Shown piece after piece: positions 18,673 through 28,100 of a DNA stretch of 64,000 nucleotides. Made by a program: the position numbers and the translations under genes. How positions within the stretch are numbered: the stretch's first letter is position 1; each line of letters begins with the position of its first letter. The stretch comes from Gimesia chilikensis (GTDB taxonomy: Bacteria; Planctomycetota; Planctomycetia; Planctomycetales; Planctomycetaceae): contig NZ_VTSR01000011.1 of the NCBI RefSeq assembly GCF_008329715.1, positions 62,001 through 126,000 of the forward strand. Direction: 5' to 3'. The notes beneath the pieces are model-generated. The model saw nothing but the letters and a program-made list of their open reading frames with translations. It ran no database searches and was not told where the DNA came from.

Positions 18673-18757
18673 GCCGGAGTGGCGGAATCGGCAGACGCGC
18701 TGGATTCAAAATCCAGTGGGGGTAAACCCCGTGCGGGTTCAAGTCCCGCCTCCGGTA
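18673..18757 (+). tRNA. tRNA-Leu (CAA)
   Basis: The 85-nt gene folds as a class II tRNA. The acceptor stem is GCCGGAG paired with CTCCGGT (18750-18756, one G-T pair) and the discriminator base is A at 18757. The anticodon stem CTGGA/TCCAG encloses the loop TTCAAAA, giving anticodon CAA, which reads the Leu codon TTG. A long variable arm with GGGG/CCCC pairing and a T arm GCGGG-TTCAAGT-CCCGC follow. The CCA end is not encoded. Confidence 0.97.
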
Positions 18758-18762
18758 CTATG

Positions 18763-18807
18763 AAAACCCGACAGGAAATGGTGTGAAACCTTTCCCGTCG
18801 GGTTTTT
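18763..18807 (+). terminator. rho-independent terminator after tRNA-Leu
   Basis: AAAACCCGAC (18763-18772) pairs with GTCGGGTTTT (18797-18806), and the inner AGGAAA pairs imperfectly with TTTCC. A run of five T closes the structure. It begins six bases after the tRNA discriminator base, so it most likely ends the tRNA transcript. Confidence 0.8.
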
Positions 18808-18900
18808 GTGTTTTGAGGGTACCTGAAACTCAGAGATTCTTCAGATGTACGTGAGTTTGTCTAAGAATGCCGGTCCGTTTCCGCGGGTGATCTTTTTTCG

Positions 18901-19614
18901 TTACCAGATGCCTGGGATCAGCTTATAGCGCACCCGCAATGCGTATTCCCGGTACCCGTTCAATTCTGCCTGCAGGGTCTGGTCTTCCCAGTGGGTTCGC
19001 ACAATCAACACCAGGGAGGCGATTCCAGCTGGAATCAAGGCCCACAGGGATCCCAACGAAAGCGGCATGCCGATGGCAGTGAGGATTCCCCCGACATAGC
19101 CGGGATGACGCATGATGGCATAAGGGCCTGTGTCGATCACCGCATGCCCGCGATCTGTTTGAATCCGCACGGTGACTTCAAAGAACTTGTTCACGGCTTC
19201 GGCCCAGGTGACAATTACCATCCCGGCCAGCAGCATAAAATAGCCGACGATGCAGATCCACCACGGAACCGGAAACCAATGGAATCGACTCTCGTCGAGA
19301 GCCGCTATGGGGACGATGGCCAGCATCGATGGAAAGTAAAAACCGAGCAGGATTCTGTCCCACTGTTTCGTTCCTTGGTGGAAGTGACTTCTCGCGACAA
19401 TGACTTCGGGATTTACACGCTGAAGAACTACGAATCCTGCTGAGACGACCACCAGCAGAAAGAGAATGAACAGCCAGCCCTTCGACCATGTCCATGTTCC
19501 CGCAGGCAGGAACATAAACAGAGCGAAGAAGAGAGGCAGGCCAATCAGATCCAGAACCAGACGGCGGCGATTGATGCCCTGAGGTGTTTTCTCCGAGTCA
19601 CTGTCAGCGGCCAT
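18901..19614 (-). CDS. isoprenylcysteine carboxyl methyltransferase-like membrane protein
   Basis: The 237-aa protein has about five hydrophobic segments. Near the C-terminus it carries the AdoMet-binding signature of the ICMT/phospholipid-methyltransferase family: GPYAIMRHPGYVGGILTAIG, followed by WEDQTLQAELNGYREYALRV and RYKLIPGIW. In bacteria this family methylates diverse small or lipid substrates, and the real substrate is not predictable here. It lies on the minus strand between the tRNA and the lactonase gene, which is about 64 bp upstream and on the same strand, so the two could share a transcript. The ATG at 19614 gives a short polar N-terminus before the first membrane helix. Confidence 0.82.
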   Translation of the reverse strand: MAADSDSEKTPQGINRRRLVLDLIGLPLFFALFMFLPAGTWTWSKGWLFILFLLVVVSAGFVVLQRVNPEVIVARSHFHQGTKQWDRILLGFYFPSMLAIVPIAALDESRFHWFPVPWWICIVGYFMLLAGMVIVTWAEAVNKFFEVTVRIQTDRGHAVIDTGPYAIMRHPGYVGGILTAIGMPLSLGSLWALIPAGIASLVLIVRTHWEDQTLQAELNGYREYALRVRYKLIPGIW

Positions 19615-19678
19615 GAATCGTTCCTCATTTCTCGCTTACGAACTCAGCAATCCAGTCTGGATCATATTAACTCCTGCA

Positions 19679-20950
19679 TCAAGGTTGCTTCGCCAGGTCC
19701 AGAAAGACGACGTGCGAGGGGTTACCGACGGCAGCGTAGTGGTCTGTGAAGTGCAACTTGCCTGTTGCTTTATCGACCTTGAACACGGCCACGCTGTCGG
19801 CCCGCTGGTTACAGCAGTAGAGAAATTCGCCGGTCGGGTCGAAGCTGAAGCTGCGGGGATAATTGCCGCGGGTCCATTCATCAGCTACCCAGGTCAGTTC
19901 GCCGTTGGCGCCGACGGAAAAGATGCCGATGCTGTCGTGCAGCCGGTTGCCGGCATAGACGTACTTCCCGTCTTCCGAGACCAGAATTTCCGAGCAGAAG
20001 TTACTGCCTTTGAAACCATCCGGCAGTGTCGAGATGGTCTGCCGGGCGGTCAGTGTGCCAGCCTTTGGATCGAAATCGAAGAGGACCAGCGTCGAACCTT
20101 CTTCCTGGATCGAATAGAACCAGCGTCCGTTCGGATGGAAGTGGAAGTGCCGGGGTCCGTCGCCGGGAGGCAGAGAGACTGCAGCCTGATCATTCGGCGA
20201 GAGTTTGCCCGTTTTTTCATCGAACTTCCAGATGTAGATTTTGTCCAGTCCGAGATCGACATGAAACACAAAGCGACCGGAGGGATCGGCCTGAATCATG
20301 TGAGCGTGCGTATGATCGTGACCACTGAAGGCGAAGCTACCTTCGGGGGCATTCGTGGCTGTGGTGGGACCGATTTTGCCGGCATCATTTTTGACATCGG
20401 TGGCTTCGCCGAGTGAGCCGTCTTTCAGAATGGGGAGCACGGAAATCGAACCGCCGAAATAATTCGCAATCAGCAGGTATTTTCCTGAGGGATGGATGCT
20501 GACATAGGTCGGCCCGTCTCCCCCCGAGTTGACCTTGTTGAGTTCTGTGAGCGAGCCGTCTTCCCGGTTGATCTTGAAGGCGGAGACGGAACCATGCTTT
20601 TCCTGGCCGACCCGATCGGTTTCATTGGTCGAATAAAGGCGTGTGCCTTCCGCGTTGACGGCCAGACAACTGGGGCTGGTTCCCATCCGCTGAATGCCGG
20701 CGGGAGTCATTGCTCCCGTTTCGCGATCGATCTGGAAGAGATGAATGCCGCGTCCGTTACCGGGTGGCAGGTCGACCTGGGTATCGAGCACATCCTGAAG
20801 CGGAGAACTGAAGGTGCCGACATAGGCCATCAGGGGTTTGTCCGAGGATTTTGATTCCGCGTAGGCCAGTCCGGCGACCAGTGGAAAGGTTCCGGTCAGA
20901 GCGAGAGATGTTTTCAGAAACGAGCGGCGGGATGTTTTGGGAGATTGCAT
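19679..20950 (-). CDS. secreted lactonase family protein (YbhE/6-phosphogluconolactonase-type propeller)
   Basis: This 423-aa protein begins with a twin-arginine-type leader, SRRSFLKTSLALTG, followed by a hydrophobic stretch and a likely cleavage after GLAYA. The mature part is a seven-bladed beta-propeller of the YbhE-type lactonase family, with blade markers such as SPSCLAVNAEGTRLYSTNE, GPTYVSIHPSGKYLLIANYF, GPRHFHFHPNGRWFYSIQEE and NYPRSFSFDPTGEFLYCCNQ. Cytoplasmic relatives hydrolyse 6-phosphogluconolactone, but an exported copy more likely acts on another sugar lactone or simply binds ligand. The ATG at 20950 opens the leader; an ATG at 20971 would add seven residues before it. Confidence 0.88.
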   Translation of the reverse strand: MQSPKTSRRSFLKTSLALTGTFPLVAGLAYAESKSSDKPLMAYVGTFSSPLQDVLDTQVDLPPGNGRGIHLFQIDRETGAMTPAGIQRMGTSPSCLAVNAEGTRLYSTNETDRVGQEKHGSVSAFKINREDGSLTELNKVNSGGDGPTYVSIHPSGKYLLIANYFGGSISVLPILKDGSLGEATDVKNDAGKIGPTTATNAPEGSFAFSGHDHTHAHMIQADPSGRFVFHVDLGLDKIYIWKFDEKTGKLSPNDQAAVSLPPGDGPRHFHFHPNGRWFYSIQEEGSTLVLFDFDPKAGTLTARQTISTLPDGFKGSNFCSEILVSEDGKYVYAGNRLHDSIGIFSVGANGELTWVADEWTRGNYPRSFSFDPTGEFLYCCNQRADSVAVFKVDKATGKLHFTDHYAAVGNPSHVVFLDLAKQP

Positions 20951-21320
20951 GGTGTGAGTTTCTATTATCATCAGGAGAAATTTCAGGATGTCGGGCTTCG
21001 ATCATAGCTCGCGTGGGGAGAGAATGCATCTGAAATCGCCGATTCTTTGGGAGACAAAATCGGATCCTGATCGGGGTGTGTACAGAATTTGTTTAACTCA
21101 ACCACACCTCCTGCCTGCAGCATGTCGGATCGCTGGCTGGTGTGATTCTTTGTCCGCATTTAACTTGCCTGAACCTAAAGTGGAAGATAGACTTAAATTA
21201 CTTCTCTCTGATGTCGAAAGACACACACTCACAGAACGAAGGCAGGCACAAACTTCGCTTCATCAGCCCCCCATGCGCGCGGGGTCTGATCCGATTTGAC
21301 TCAGCTGAAAGTTTGCCTAC
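20951..21320. other. divergent intergenic region
   Basis: This 370-bp region lies between the minus-strand lactonase gene and the plus-strand DUF1559 genes and must carry promoters for both. Small open frames here overlap each other and show no domain or signal peptide. No confident promoter, hairpin or repeat was recognised. Confidence 0.4.
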
Positions 21321-22856
21321 ATGTCTGCTACTCGCTTACTCCCTGCTGTTCCGGGGAACTGGAACCGCTGTCTGTCCACATTCTCTCTCTGCCTGTTCCT
21401 GCTGCTGGTTTCTGCAGGTTGTCAAAAGCCTCAGCCTGGTGATTCCACAGCGGAAAAAGACGACTCTTCAGCTTTGTCTGCCGAACAGTCACCCTCAAAA
21501 GATTCTGCCACTGCGGAGGAAAAGACCATCGATCCCAAAATGGTGACGAAACCAGGGGAGCCGATGACGGTCGAACGTTATCAGCAGGTGAAAGCGCACT
21601 TGAAAGACATTGGCCTGGCCCTGCATTACTCACATGATAAAAACCGGTCTTTCTTACCATCACAGGAAGAACATCCTGAATATTACGATGAGAATGGTCA
21701 GTTGAAAGTCAGCTGGCGGGTCCACATTCTGCCCTTTCTGAGTCAGAAACCGCTATACGATCAATTCAAACTGGATGAAGCCTGGGATAGTCCAGCCAAT
21801 GCCCCGCTGGCAAAGAAGATGCCCGAGGTTTACCGCTCTCCCGATACCCCGATCGGCTCAGACAAGACCCGCTTCCGTGTCTTTGAAGGACGATGGGGAA
21901 AAAACTCGAGAGGCAGAGAGACGCCATCTACCCTATTTCCTGTCGGTAAACCTGTATCCATGCGGAATGTGAAAGACGGGACTTCGAATACCGTTATGGT
22001 TGTTGAAGCAGGCCCGGACAAAGCTGTAGAGTGGACTCGGCCCGGTGGTTTGAATTTGGAACATCCGAAGGAAGAATTCGGAGCCGCTGGTCGTGGCATT
22101 CCGGTACTGCTGGCCGATGGCGCGACTCTCTGTTTCAAACGGGATATCGATGACTCGCAATGGAAAGCCTTGATTGGTCCGGATGATGCTACCGTCGTTG
22201 ACTACCGAGAATTCGTCATCGTCCATACCACTCTGAAGCCAGGGCAGATCAAGGTCCTGCAACAGCTTCGCGAGATTACCATGGCATTTTACGACTATGA
22301 CAACAAATACAGGCGGTTTCCGCCCGCGGATGAACATCTCGTCGACGGTAAACCCAACTTGAGTTGGCGCGTGCATCTGCTGCCCTTCATGGGACAGGAG
22401 GCACTGTATCAACAGTTCAAACTGGATGAGCCCTGGGATAGCCCCCACAACAAAGCCTTAATAGTAAAAATGCCGGCGATTTATCAGTTTGGTTCCGCAG
22501 GTAAGCCAGGCGAAACACGTTTGATGACCTTTTCCGGAGAAAAGACGCCGTTTCCCGGGGGGCCGGGCCCACGTATCAGAGATATCACTGACGGGACTTC
22601 CAATACGATCTTCTTCGTGATCGCTGCAGCGGAGAAAGCGGTGCCCTGGACGAAACCGGAAGACCTGCCCTTTGATCCTGCTGACCCGGTCAAAGCCCTC
22701 GGTACGTTAACCACGCCTGTGATCCCCGCTGTGATGATGGATGGCTCGACAATGGGAATTCCTGTGAACATCCCCGCGAAGTCGCTGGCGAATCTGATTC
22801 AGCCGGCAGACGGTAATGTGATCACGGTTGATCTGCTCCCCTACAAACCTGAATAA
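21321..22856 (+). CDS. lipoprotein with two DUF1559 domains
   Basis: The 511-aa product has a lipoprotein signal peptide ending in LLLVSAGC, with Cys at about residue 34. Two DUF1559 (SBP_bac_10-like) domains follow. The first (about residues 85-290) has LKVSWRVHILPFLSQKPLYDQ, LDEAWDSP and MRNVKDGTSNTVMVVEAGP. The second (about 305-505) has PNLSWRVHLLPFMGQEALYQ, LDEPWDSPHNKAL and IRDITDGTSNTIFFVI. Most DUF1559 proteins start with a type IV pilin-like methylation motif; this one does not. The first domain resembles the next gene's product and the second resembles the product after that, so it looks like a fusion. The function of the family is unknown. Confidence 0.88.
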   Translation: MSATRLLPAVPGNWNRCLSTFSLCLFLLLVSAGCQKPQPGDSTAEKDDSSALSAEQSPSKDSATAEEKTIDPKMVTKPGEPMTVERYQQVKAHLKDIGLALHYSHDKNRSFLPSQEEHPEYYDENGQLKVSWRVHILPFLSQKPLYDQFKLDEAWDSPANAPLAKKMPEVYRSPDTPIGSDKTRFRVFEGRWGKNSRGRETPSTLFPVGKPVSMRNVKDGTSNTVMVVEAGPDKAVEWTRPGGLNLEHPKEEFGAAGRGIPVLLADGATLCFKRDIDDSQWKALIGPDDATVVDYREFVIVHTTLKPGQIKVLQQLREITMAFYDYDNKYRRFPPADEHLVDGKPNLSWRVHLLPFMGQEALYQQFKLDEPWDSPHNKALIVKMPAIYQFGSAGKPGETRLMTFSGEKTPFPGGPGPRIRDITDGTSNTIFFVIAAAEKAVPWTKPEDLPFDPADPVKALGTLTTPVIPAVMMDGSTMGIPVNIPAKSLANLIQPADGNVITVDLLPYKPE

Positions 22857-22933
22857 GATTGGAAACAGGCACTGATTTTTCCACCTGTTTTCACTTTAAA
22901 GCGAACCTCTCTGACAGAACCATGGAGACGAGA

Positions 22934-23809
22934 ATGTCTATTCAGAATCGAATTCTGCTGCTGGCGTTGCTGATGGTAGCAGTCACAGTTCCGAGCGGAT
23001 GCCAGAAACAGCCTGCTGAGAATCCCACAACGGAAGAAGCTGCCACCGAGACTGGTGCACCGGCAGAGACGGTCGCTCAACCGGAAGAGCCAAAGATCGC
23101 CCCGGAGATGATGACCAAAGCGGGTGAACCGATGACTGCCGCACGTTACAAGGCGGTTGGAAATCAGCTCAAGCAGATTGGTCTGGCACTGCATAACCTG
23201 CACGATCAAACACAGTATTTCCTGCCGCCCCAAGAGAAACATCCTGAATTTTATGACGAGAATGGTCGGCTGAAAGTCAGCTGGCGGGTGCACCTCCTGC
23301 CTTACATGGACCAGAAGCCGCTGTATGATCAGTTCAAGCTGGATGAAGCCTGGGACAGTCCAAATAATGCGCCGCTGGCGAAGAACATGCCTGATGTCTT
23401 TAAATCGCCGGACACACCTGCCGACTCAAACAAAACCCGCTTTCGGGTATTTGAAGGGAAACGGGAGAAAAATAGTGAGGGAGAGGAGAAAATGACCACT
23501 CTGTTCCCCCTGGGGCAGCCTGCCCGTATGCGAGACACGCTAGACGGTACTTCGAACACGATCATCGTGGTCGAAGCTGGCCCCGACAAAGCTATCGAAT
23601 GGACGAAACCGGGTGGTCTGAACCCGGCGCAGCCAAATGCCGAACTGGGAGAAACTGCTTCACAGGTTGCGATTCTGAAAGGGGATGGATCCATATCACT
23701 CGTTAAAAAGGATCTGGAAGACGCGCAATGGAAAGAGATGATCGGCCCGCAGGACTTCACGCGGATTGATTGGGATGCTATCGAAGTCAAACCGGGACAG
23801 AAAGAATAA
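22934..23809 (+). CDS. lipoprotein with one DUF1559 domain (type A)
   Basis: This 291-aa protein has a lipoprotein leader (NRILLLALLMVAVTVPSGC) followed by a Glu/Thr-rich linker and a single DUF1559 domain with KVSWRVHLLPYMDQKPLYDQ, LDEAWDSPNNAPLAKNMP, KTRFRVFEGKREKN and MRDTLDGTSNTIIVVEAGPD. The domain is very like the first domain of the preceding gene. The ATG at 22934 is preferred because GGAGACGAGA stands directly in front as a ribosome binding site; ATG 22922 and TTG 22859 are in frame upstream. It starts 77 bp after the preceding stop and probably shares its transcript. Confidence 0.87.
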   Translation: MSIQNRILLLALLMVAVTVPSGCQKQPAENPTTEEAATETGAPAETVAQPEEPKIAPEMMTKAGEPMTAARYKAVGNQLKQIGLALHNLHDQTQYFLPPQEKHPEFYDENGRLKVSWRVHLLPYMDQKPLYDQFKLDEAWDSPNNAPLAKNMPDVFKSPDTPADSNKTRFRVFEGKREKNSEGEEKMTTLFPLGQPARMRDTLDGTSNTIIVVEAGPDKAIEWTKPGGLNPAQPNAELGETASQVAILKGDGSISLVKKDLEDAQWKEMIGPQDFTRIDWDAIEVKPGQKE

Positions 23810-23878
23810 CTGTCAACGACGAACGGTATTATATCACCACCCAACCCACGTAGTTTTTTATAAGACACCCAGACGACC

Positions 23879-24886
23879 ATGACCATCAGTTTTGAATGCA
23901 GGCAGTGCGGTAAGAAATATAAAGTCGGCGACGATAAAGCCGGTAAGAAAATCAAATGCAAAGCGTGCGAAGCGGTGATGAAAATCCCGGTTCCCGCTGG
24001 TGATGATTTTCTGGAAGCGTTTGAGGAAGAAGAGGAAATGGATTATTCGCCACCGACACGACGGCGGAAGAAGAGCCCCTCGACGCCGGCGAAATCCAAG
24101 CGAAAGAAGCAGACGGCTTCCAAAGTCAAACCGGGGCCGCTGATCGCGATCGGTGCCGTGGTTCTGCTGCTGGGGGGCGGAGGTTATTTTCTGCTGACCT
24201 GGGGCGCCCCGGGAGGCAAGATCATGAAGCGTATCACCGACAAGGCGGACGATATGATCAACTCTCAAATGAACGGGGGAAATTCGCAGCAGGTCCGGGA
24301 GTCAGAGGCAGACAGCATGAAAAAGATCGGGCTGGCCTTTCATCACTATCACGATTCCTTCACGCGATTCCCTTACGCCGATGCGCACCTGACCGACGGT
24401 AAACCGAATTTAAGCTGGCGGGTGCACCTGCTCCCGTTTCTGGGGCAGACGGAGTTGTATCAGCAGTTCAAGCTGGATGAGCCCTGGGACAGTCCGCATA
24501 ACAAGGCCTTGATTACCAAAATGCCGGATGTCTACCGGACAGAAAATACCCTGCAGCCGGGCTTCACGTCTGTGATGACCTTCTCAGGCAAGGACACCCC
24601 GTTCAACGGCGGTCAGGGTTTACGCATGCGGAGTTTCACCGATGGTGTTTCCAACGTGATCCTGGCGGTCAAAGCAGGCCCGGATAAAGCGGTTCCCTGG
24701 ACACAGCCAATCGACCTGCCCTTCAATCCTGGCAATCCGATCAGCGCACTGGGACAAGCTACCAATGGGGGATTCCTGTGCATCATGGGTGATGGTGCAC
24801 TGCGAACGATTCCGACCAGTATTTCGCCACAAACGCTCAGTCTGGCAATCCAGCATCGGGACGGTCAGAGCCTGCCGATCTTCTGA
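23879..24886 (+). CDS. zinc-ribbon, single-span membrane protein with DUF1559 domain (type B)
   Basis: The 335-aa protein begins with a zinc-ribbon-like segment, FECRQCGKKYKVGDDKAGKK, then IKCKACEAVMKIP, with two CxxC pairs. A highly acidic then basic linker follows, then one membrane helix (about residues 87-105, GPLIAIGAVVLLLGGGGYF) and a DUF1559 domain with PNLSWRVHLLPFLGQTELYQ, LDEPWDSPHNKALITKMPD and TDGVSNVILAVKAGPDKAVP. The zinc ribbon should be cytoplasmic and the DUF1559 domain outside. The DUF1559 domain closely resembles the second domain of the gene at 21321. It lies 69 bp after the preceding gene. Confidence 0.87.
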   Translation: MTISFECRQCGKKYKVGDDKAGKKIKCKACEAVMKIPVPAGDDFLEAFEEEEEMDYSPPTRRRKKSPSTPAKSKRKKQTASKVKPGPLIAIGAVVLLLGGGGYFLLTWGAPGGKIMKRITDKADDMINSQMNGGNSQQVRESEADSMKKIGLAFHHYHDSFTRFPYADAHLTDGKPNLSWRVHLLPFLGQTELYQQFKLDEPWDSPHNKALITKMPDVYRTENTLQPGFTSVMTFSGKDTPFNGGQGLRMRSFTDGVSNVILAVKAGPDKAVPWTQPIDLPFNPGNPISALGQATNGGFLCIMGDGALRTIPTSISPQTLSLAIQHRDGQSLPIF

Positions 24887-24930
24887 GTGGGTACAACATT
24901 GCCATAAGCTATTTATATATAGAGTTTTAC

Positions 24931-24948
24931 TGTCATTTCTTAATGACA
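24931..24948. promoter_or_regulatory. perfect 7-bp palindrome with 4-nt loop
   Basis: TGTCATT (24931-24937) and AATGACA (24942-24948) form a perfect inverted repeat around TCTT, in an AT-rich stretch 45 bp after the DUF1559 stop and about 200 bp before the giant exoprotein gene. It could be a weak terminator hairpin (followed by GAAATTTT) or an operator for the downstream gene. Confidence 0.3.
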
Positions 24949-25147
24949 TGAAATTTTAAGGTAGAGAAGCTGAAAGTTATGGATACGTCTCTCCGAAACT
25001 GATATATTCACACATACAGATAATTCAATCCTGTATATCAACCCGCTCATTATCTGATTCACCCAACACTTACGCTTAAACTCAACGCCTCAACGTGCGG
25101 GCCACGTACGTTTGATCGCAACAGATAGCCAGAAAGCCCTGCCTCGC

Positions 25148-28100
25148 ATGCTGTTGACTAACTGGTTGAAGTCCCTGACTTCACGATACCGAACTGTACG
25201 CTCACGTCGTCCCCGAAATCAGCGTTCTCGTCACCGGAACCGGTATCAGCCCGCGCTGAGTCGACGTCCGATTGGAATTGAAGAGTTGGAAGACCGCACG
25301 CTGCTGACCTCGATGATCAGTATTGATGATGTGAGTGTCTGGGAAGACACCAGTCTGGGTATGGTACAATTTACGATCACCCGAAGGGGAGAAAATCTGG
25401 GTGACCTGAACAGCGAACTCATAATCAGCTACTCAACTCAGGATGGGACAGCAACAGTTACTGATAATGATTATAATTCCGCATCCGGGACGATTCGCTT
25501 CTTTGCAAACCCTAATACAGTAAAACAAACAAAAACTATATTTGTCCGTCTGAATGATGATTCAATCACAGAAGGAAATGAAAGTTTCCAGCTGGTCCTC
25601 ACAACCGAAGCGCAAGACGCAATATTAGTGAGGGATACTGGAACAGCTAAGATCTACAACGATGATCGCAACTCACTCAGCATTAATGATGTTACAGCAC
25701 TGGAAAATGACATCTTCGTTTTTGAGGTGAGCCTTGATCATGCAGCAGGCACAGATATCACGTTCCTGGCAACTACTGAAAATGGAACTGCCAGCAACAT
25801 ATACGATAGAGATTTTACAACTCAGTCTAACATGCCCTATACCATCAAGGCAGGAGAATTAACCACTGAGATTAGCGTATATGTGCATGATGATGACTCT
25901 CGAGAGACTGATGAAACTTTTTTTGTCAAACTGAGTGCCCGGGAAAATAACAGTTATGAGTTCCCCTCATACTTAACTTTTTCAGACGACACAGGTCAGG
26001 GAACCATCTTGAATGACGATGGACTTCCCGGCTCTACTTTTCGACTTGACTCATCAAAAGTAATCGAAGGGAATGATGGCACTCAAATTCTGATTTATGA
26101 TGTCGTCAGAACCGGGCAATCCGCGGGTGATTTAAATTTTGATTCGACCGTCGAATTCAGGACGTTGGATGGAACGGCTACGGCTGGAGAAGATTATTCA
26201 GACAGATGGACTACAGTCAATTTTTCAGCATCAGCGACTGAGACAGAACAGATCATCAGCGTGGAAGTTCCCATCCTGGGTGATGCTAAAAAGGAACTTT
26301 CTGAAACAGTCATTGGGCAGTTAAGTAATCCAACCAATGGCAGCATATTGAAAGGGAATGTAGATACCCTGTTGGCGACAGGGATTATTATCAATGATGA
26401 TACAGATCTAATTTATCAGCAAGCCTACACCCCAGGTCCCCTACATGCCAATCATACCAATGAATATGCGGGAAGAATTATTGCCGTCGATGACGATGTC
26501 ATGGTCATCGGTGTCCCTTACGGAGAGACAAATGAAGTGCATAATTCCGGGGCAGTCTACATCTATGTAAAAAACCAGCAAAATACTCCCCTCGACCAAT
26601 CAGATGACACCTGGGAGTACGAAACAGTTCTGGTCCCTGATGATCCTGGAGAGTATGCTCATTTTGGCTCAAGCGTCGCCATCAATAACGACACCATTGT
26701 TGTCGGGGCAACCGGGAACGAGCGGAGCAAGATTTATATTTTCACGAAGGTCGGCAGTGACTGGAAATCGACAGCTCCCATTCTCAATTCGTTCACGGTC
26801 GATGGGCTGACAGACTCTTTCAACTCCTCGGAAATTGGCCGTTATTTATCGATCTATGATAATACGATTGTTGTTGGAGCTCCTGATTACGATGCGGGAA
26901 ATGGTGCTGTCTTTGTATTCGATAATTCAGAAAATGACTGGTCTGCACCCACAATCAGTCTTTTGAGCCCCACGGTAAGCTCAAGCACTGATCAATACGG
27001 ATTTGAGGTATCGATTTCGGGAGACCTGATTGTTGTTGGTGCATACCTGGACAGCGAGCTTGATCCATCGAGAGGCTCTGCCTACGTCTATACAAAAAAT
27101 GGTGATGACTGGAGTACCATTCCACCAACCGAAGCCAAACTCACTTCTACTGATGGAAAGGGATTTGACTGGTTTGGTTATTCCGTAAGCACAAACGGAA
27201 CAGAAGTCGCAATTGGCGCAAAGTACACAGACGACAATGGAAACTTAAGTGGTTCTGTGTATCTGTACTCCCGAAACGGTGATGACTGGACATCGACTGC
27301 GCCAAATGAAATAGAACTGACTGGTTATGCTCAATGGGACAAATTCGGCGACACGGTCATTTTGAGTGAGAATGAATTATTTGTTGGCGCATTTGAAGAT
27401 GACACAGCTGGATATCTGAAAGGCGCCGTTTATATCTATTCTAAAACTGGTGACATATGGGATCTGAACACACTCGAAGAATCAGTATTAGTTCTTCCAG
27501 ATGAAGAATACACTTCAATCGGCAGATTTGGTGAGGGAATTGCCTATTCGAACGGTAATCTGATTACAGGAGCCCCCTGGGTTGATATTCTGGGAAATCG
27601 CAGCGGAGGTATCTTTACTTATTACCAGAATGGAGCTTCGACCTGGGTGCCAGGATTTGAGTTTTCGCCAGACTCTGCACTGACCAAGCAAAATGAATAT
27701 GAAGCATATGGAAATGTCGTCGCGGTCAGCGGTAATTATATGATTATCAGTGCAGCGGGCACTGACTCAAACCTTGCCCCTACCGGAGCAGTGTATGTTT
27801 ATCGCAAGAACGACAGCGGGACTCCCCTCTTTTCCAGTGATGACACCTGGGAACTGGAAACAACGTTTGCAGCACCAGATCAGGAGCGGATTATCGATTT
27901 TGGCCAAAGTGTCGCCATCGATGGTACGACCATCATTGTGAGTGCAAGATTAGACGATGGAACGGGCGAAATCTATATATACGAAAGGAACGGTTCAGAC
28001 TGGGTTTCAATCCCTCCCTCGATGACAGCACTTTACTCTCATGTTAACTCTTCCATCATCTGGCAAACCAGTCCTTACCACAGACCCATCTTTACAAAAC

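Noticed and set aside
18673..18757. tRNA as an integration site for a mobile island
   Set aside because: No direct repeat of the tRNA 3' end, integrase gene or composition change was found on either side.
19613..20416. 267-codon plus-strand frame opposite the lactonase gene
   Set aside because: Antisense shadow; the minus-strand frame forms a regular propeller with a leader peptide.
24931..24948. Strong rho-independent terminator after the third DUF1559 gene
   Set aside because: The stem is only 7 bp and AT-rich and the following T-run is short and interrupted; it is kept only as a possible regulatory palindrome.
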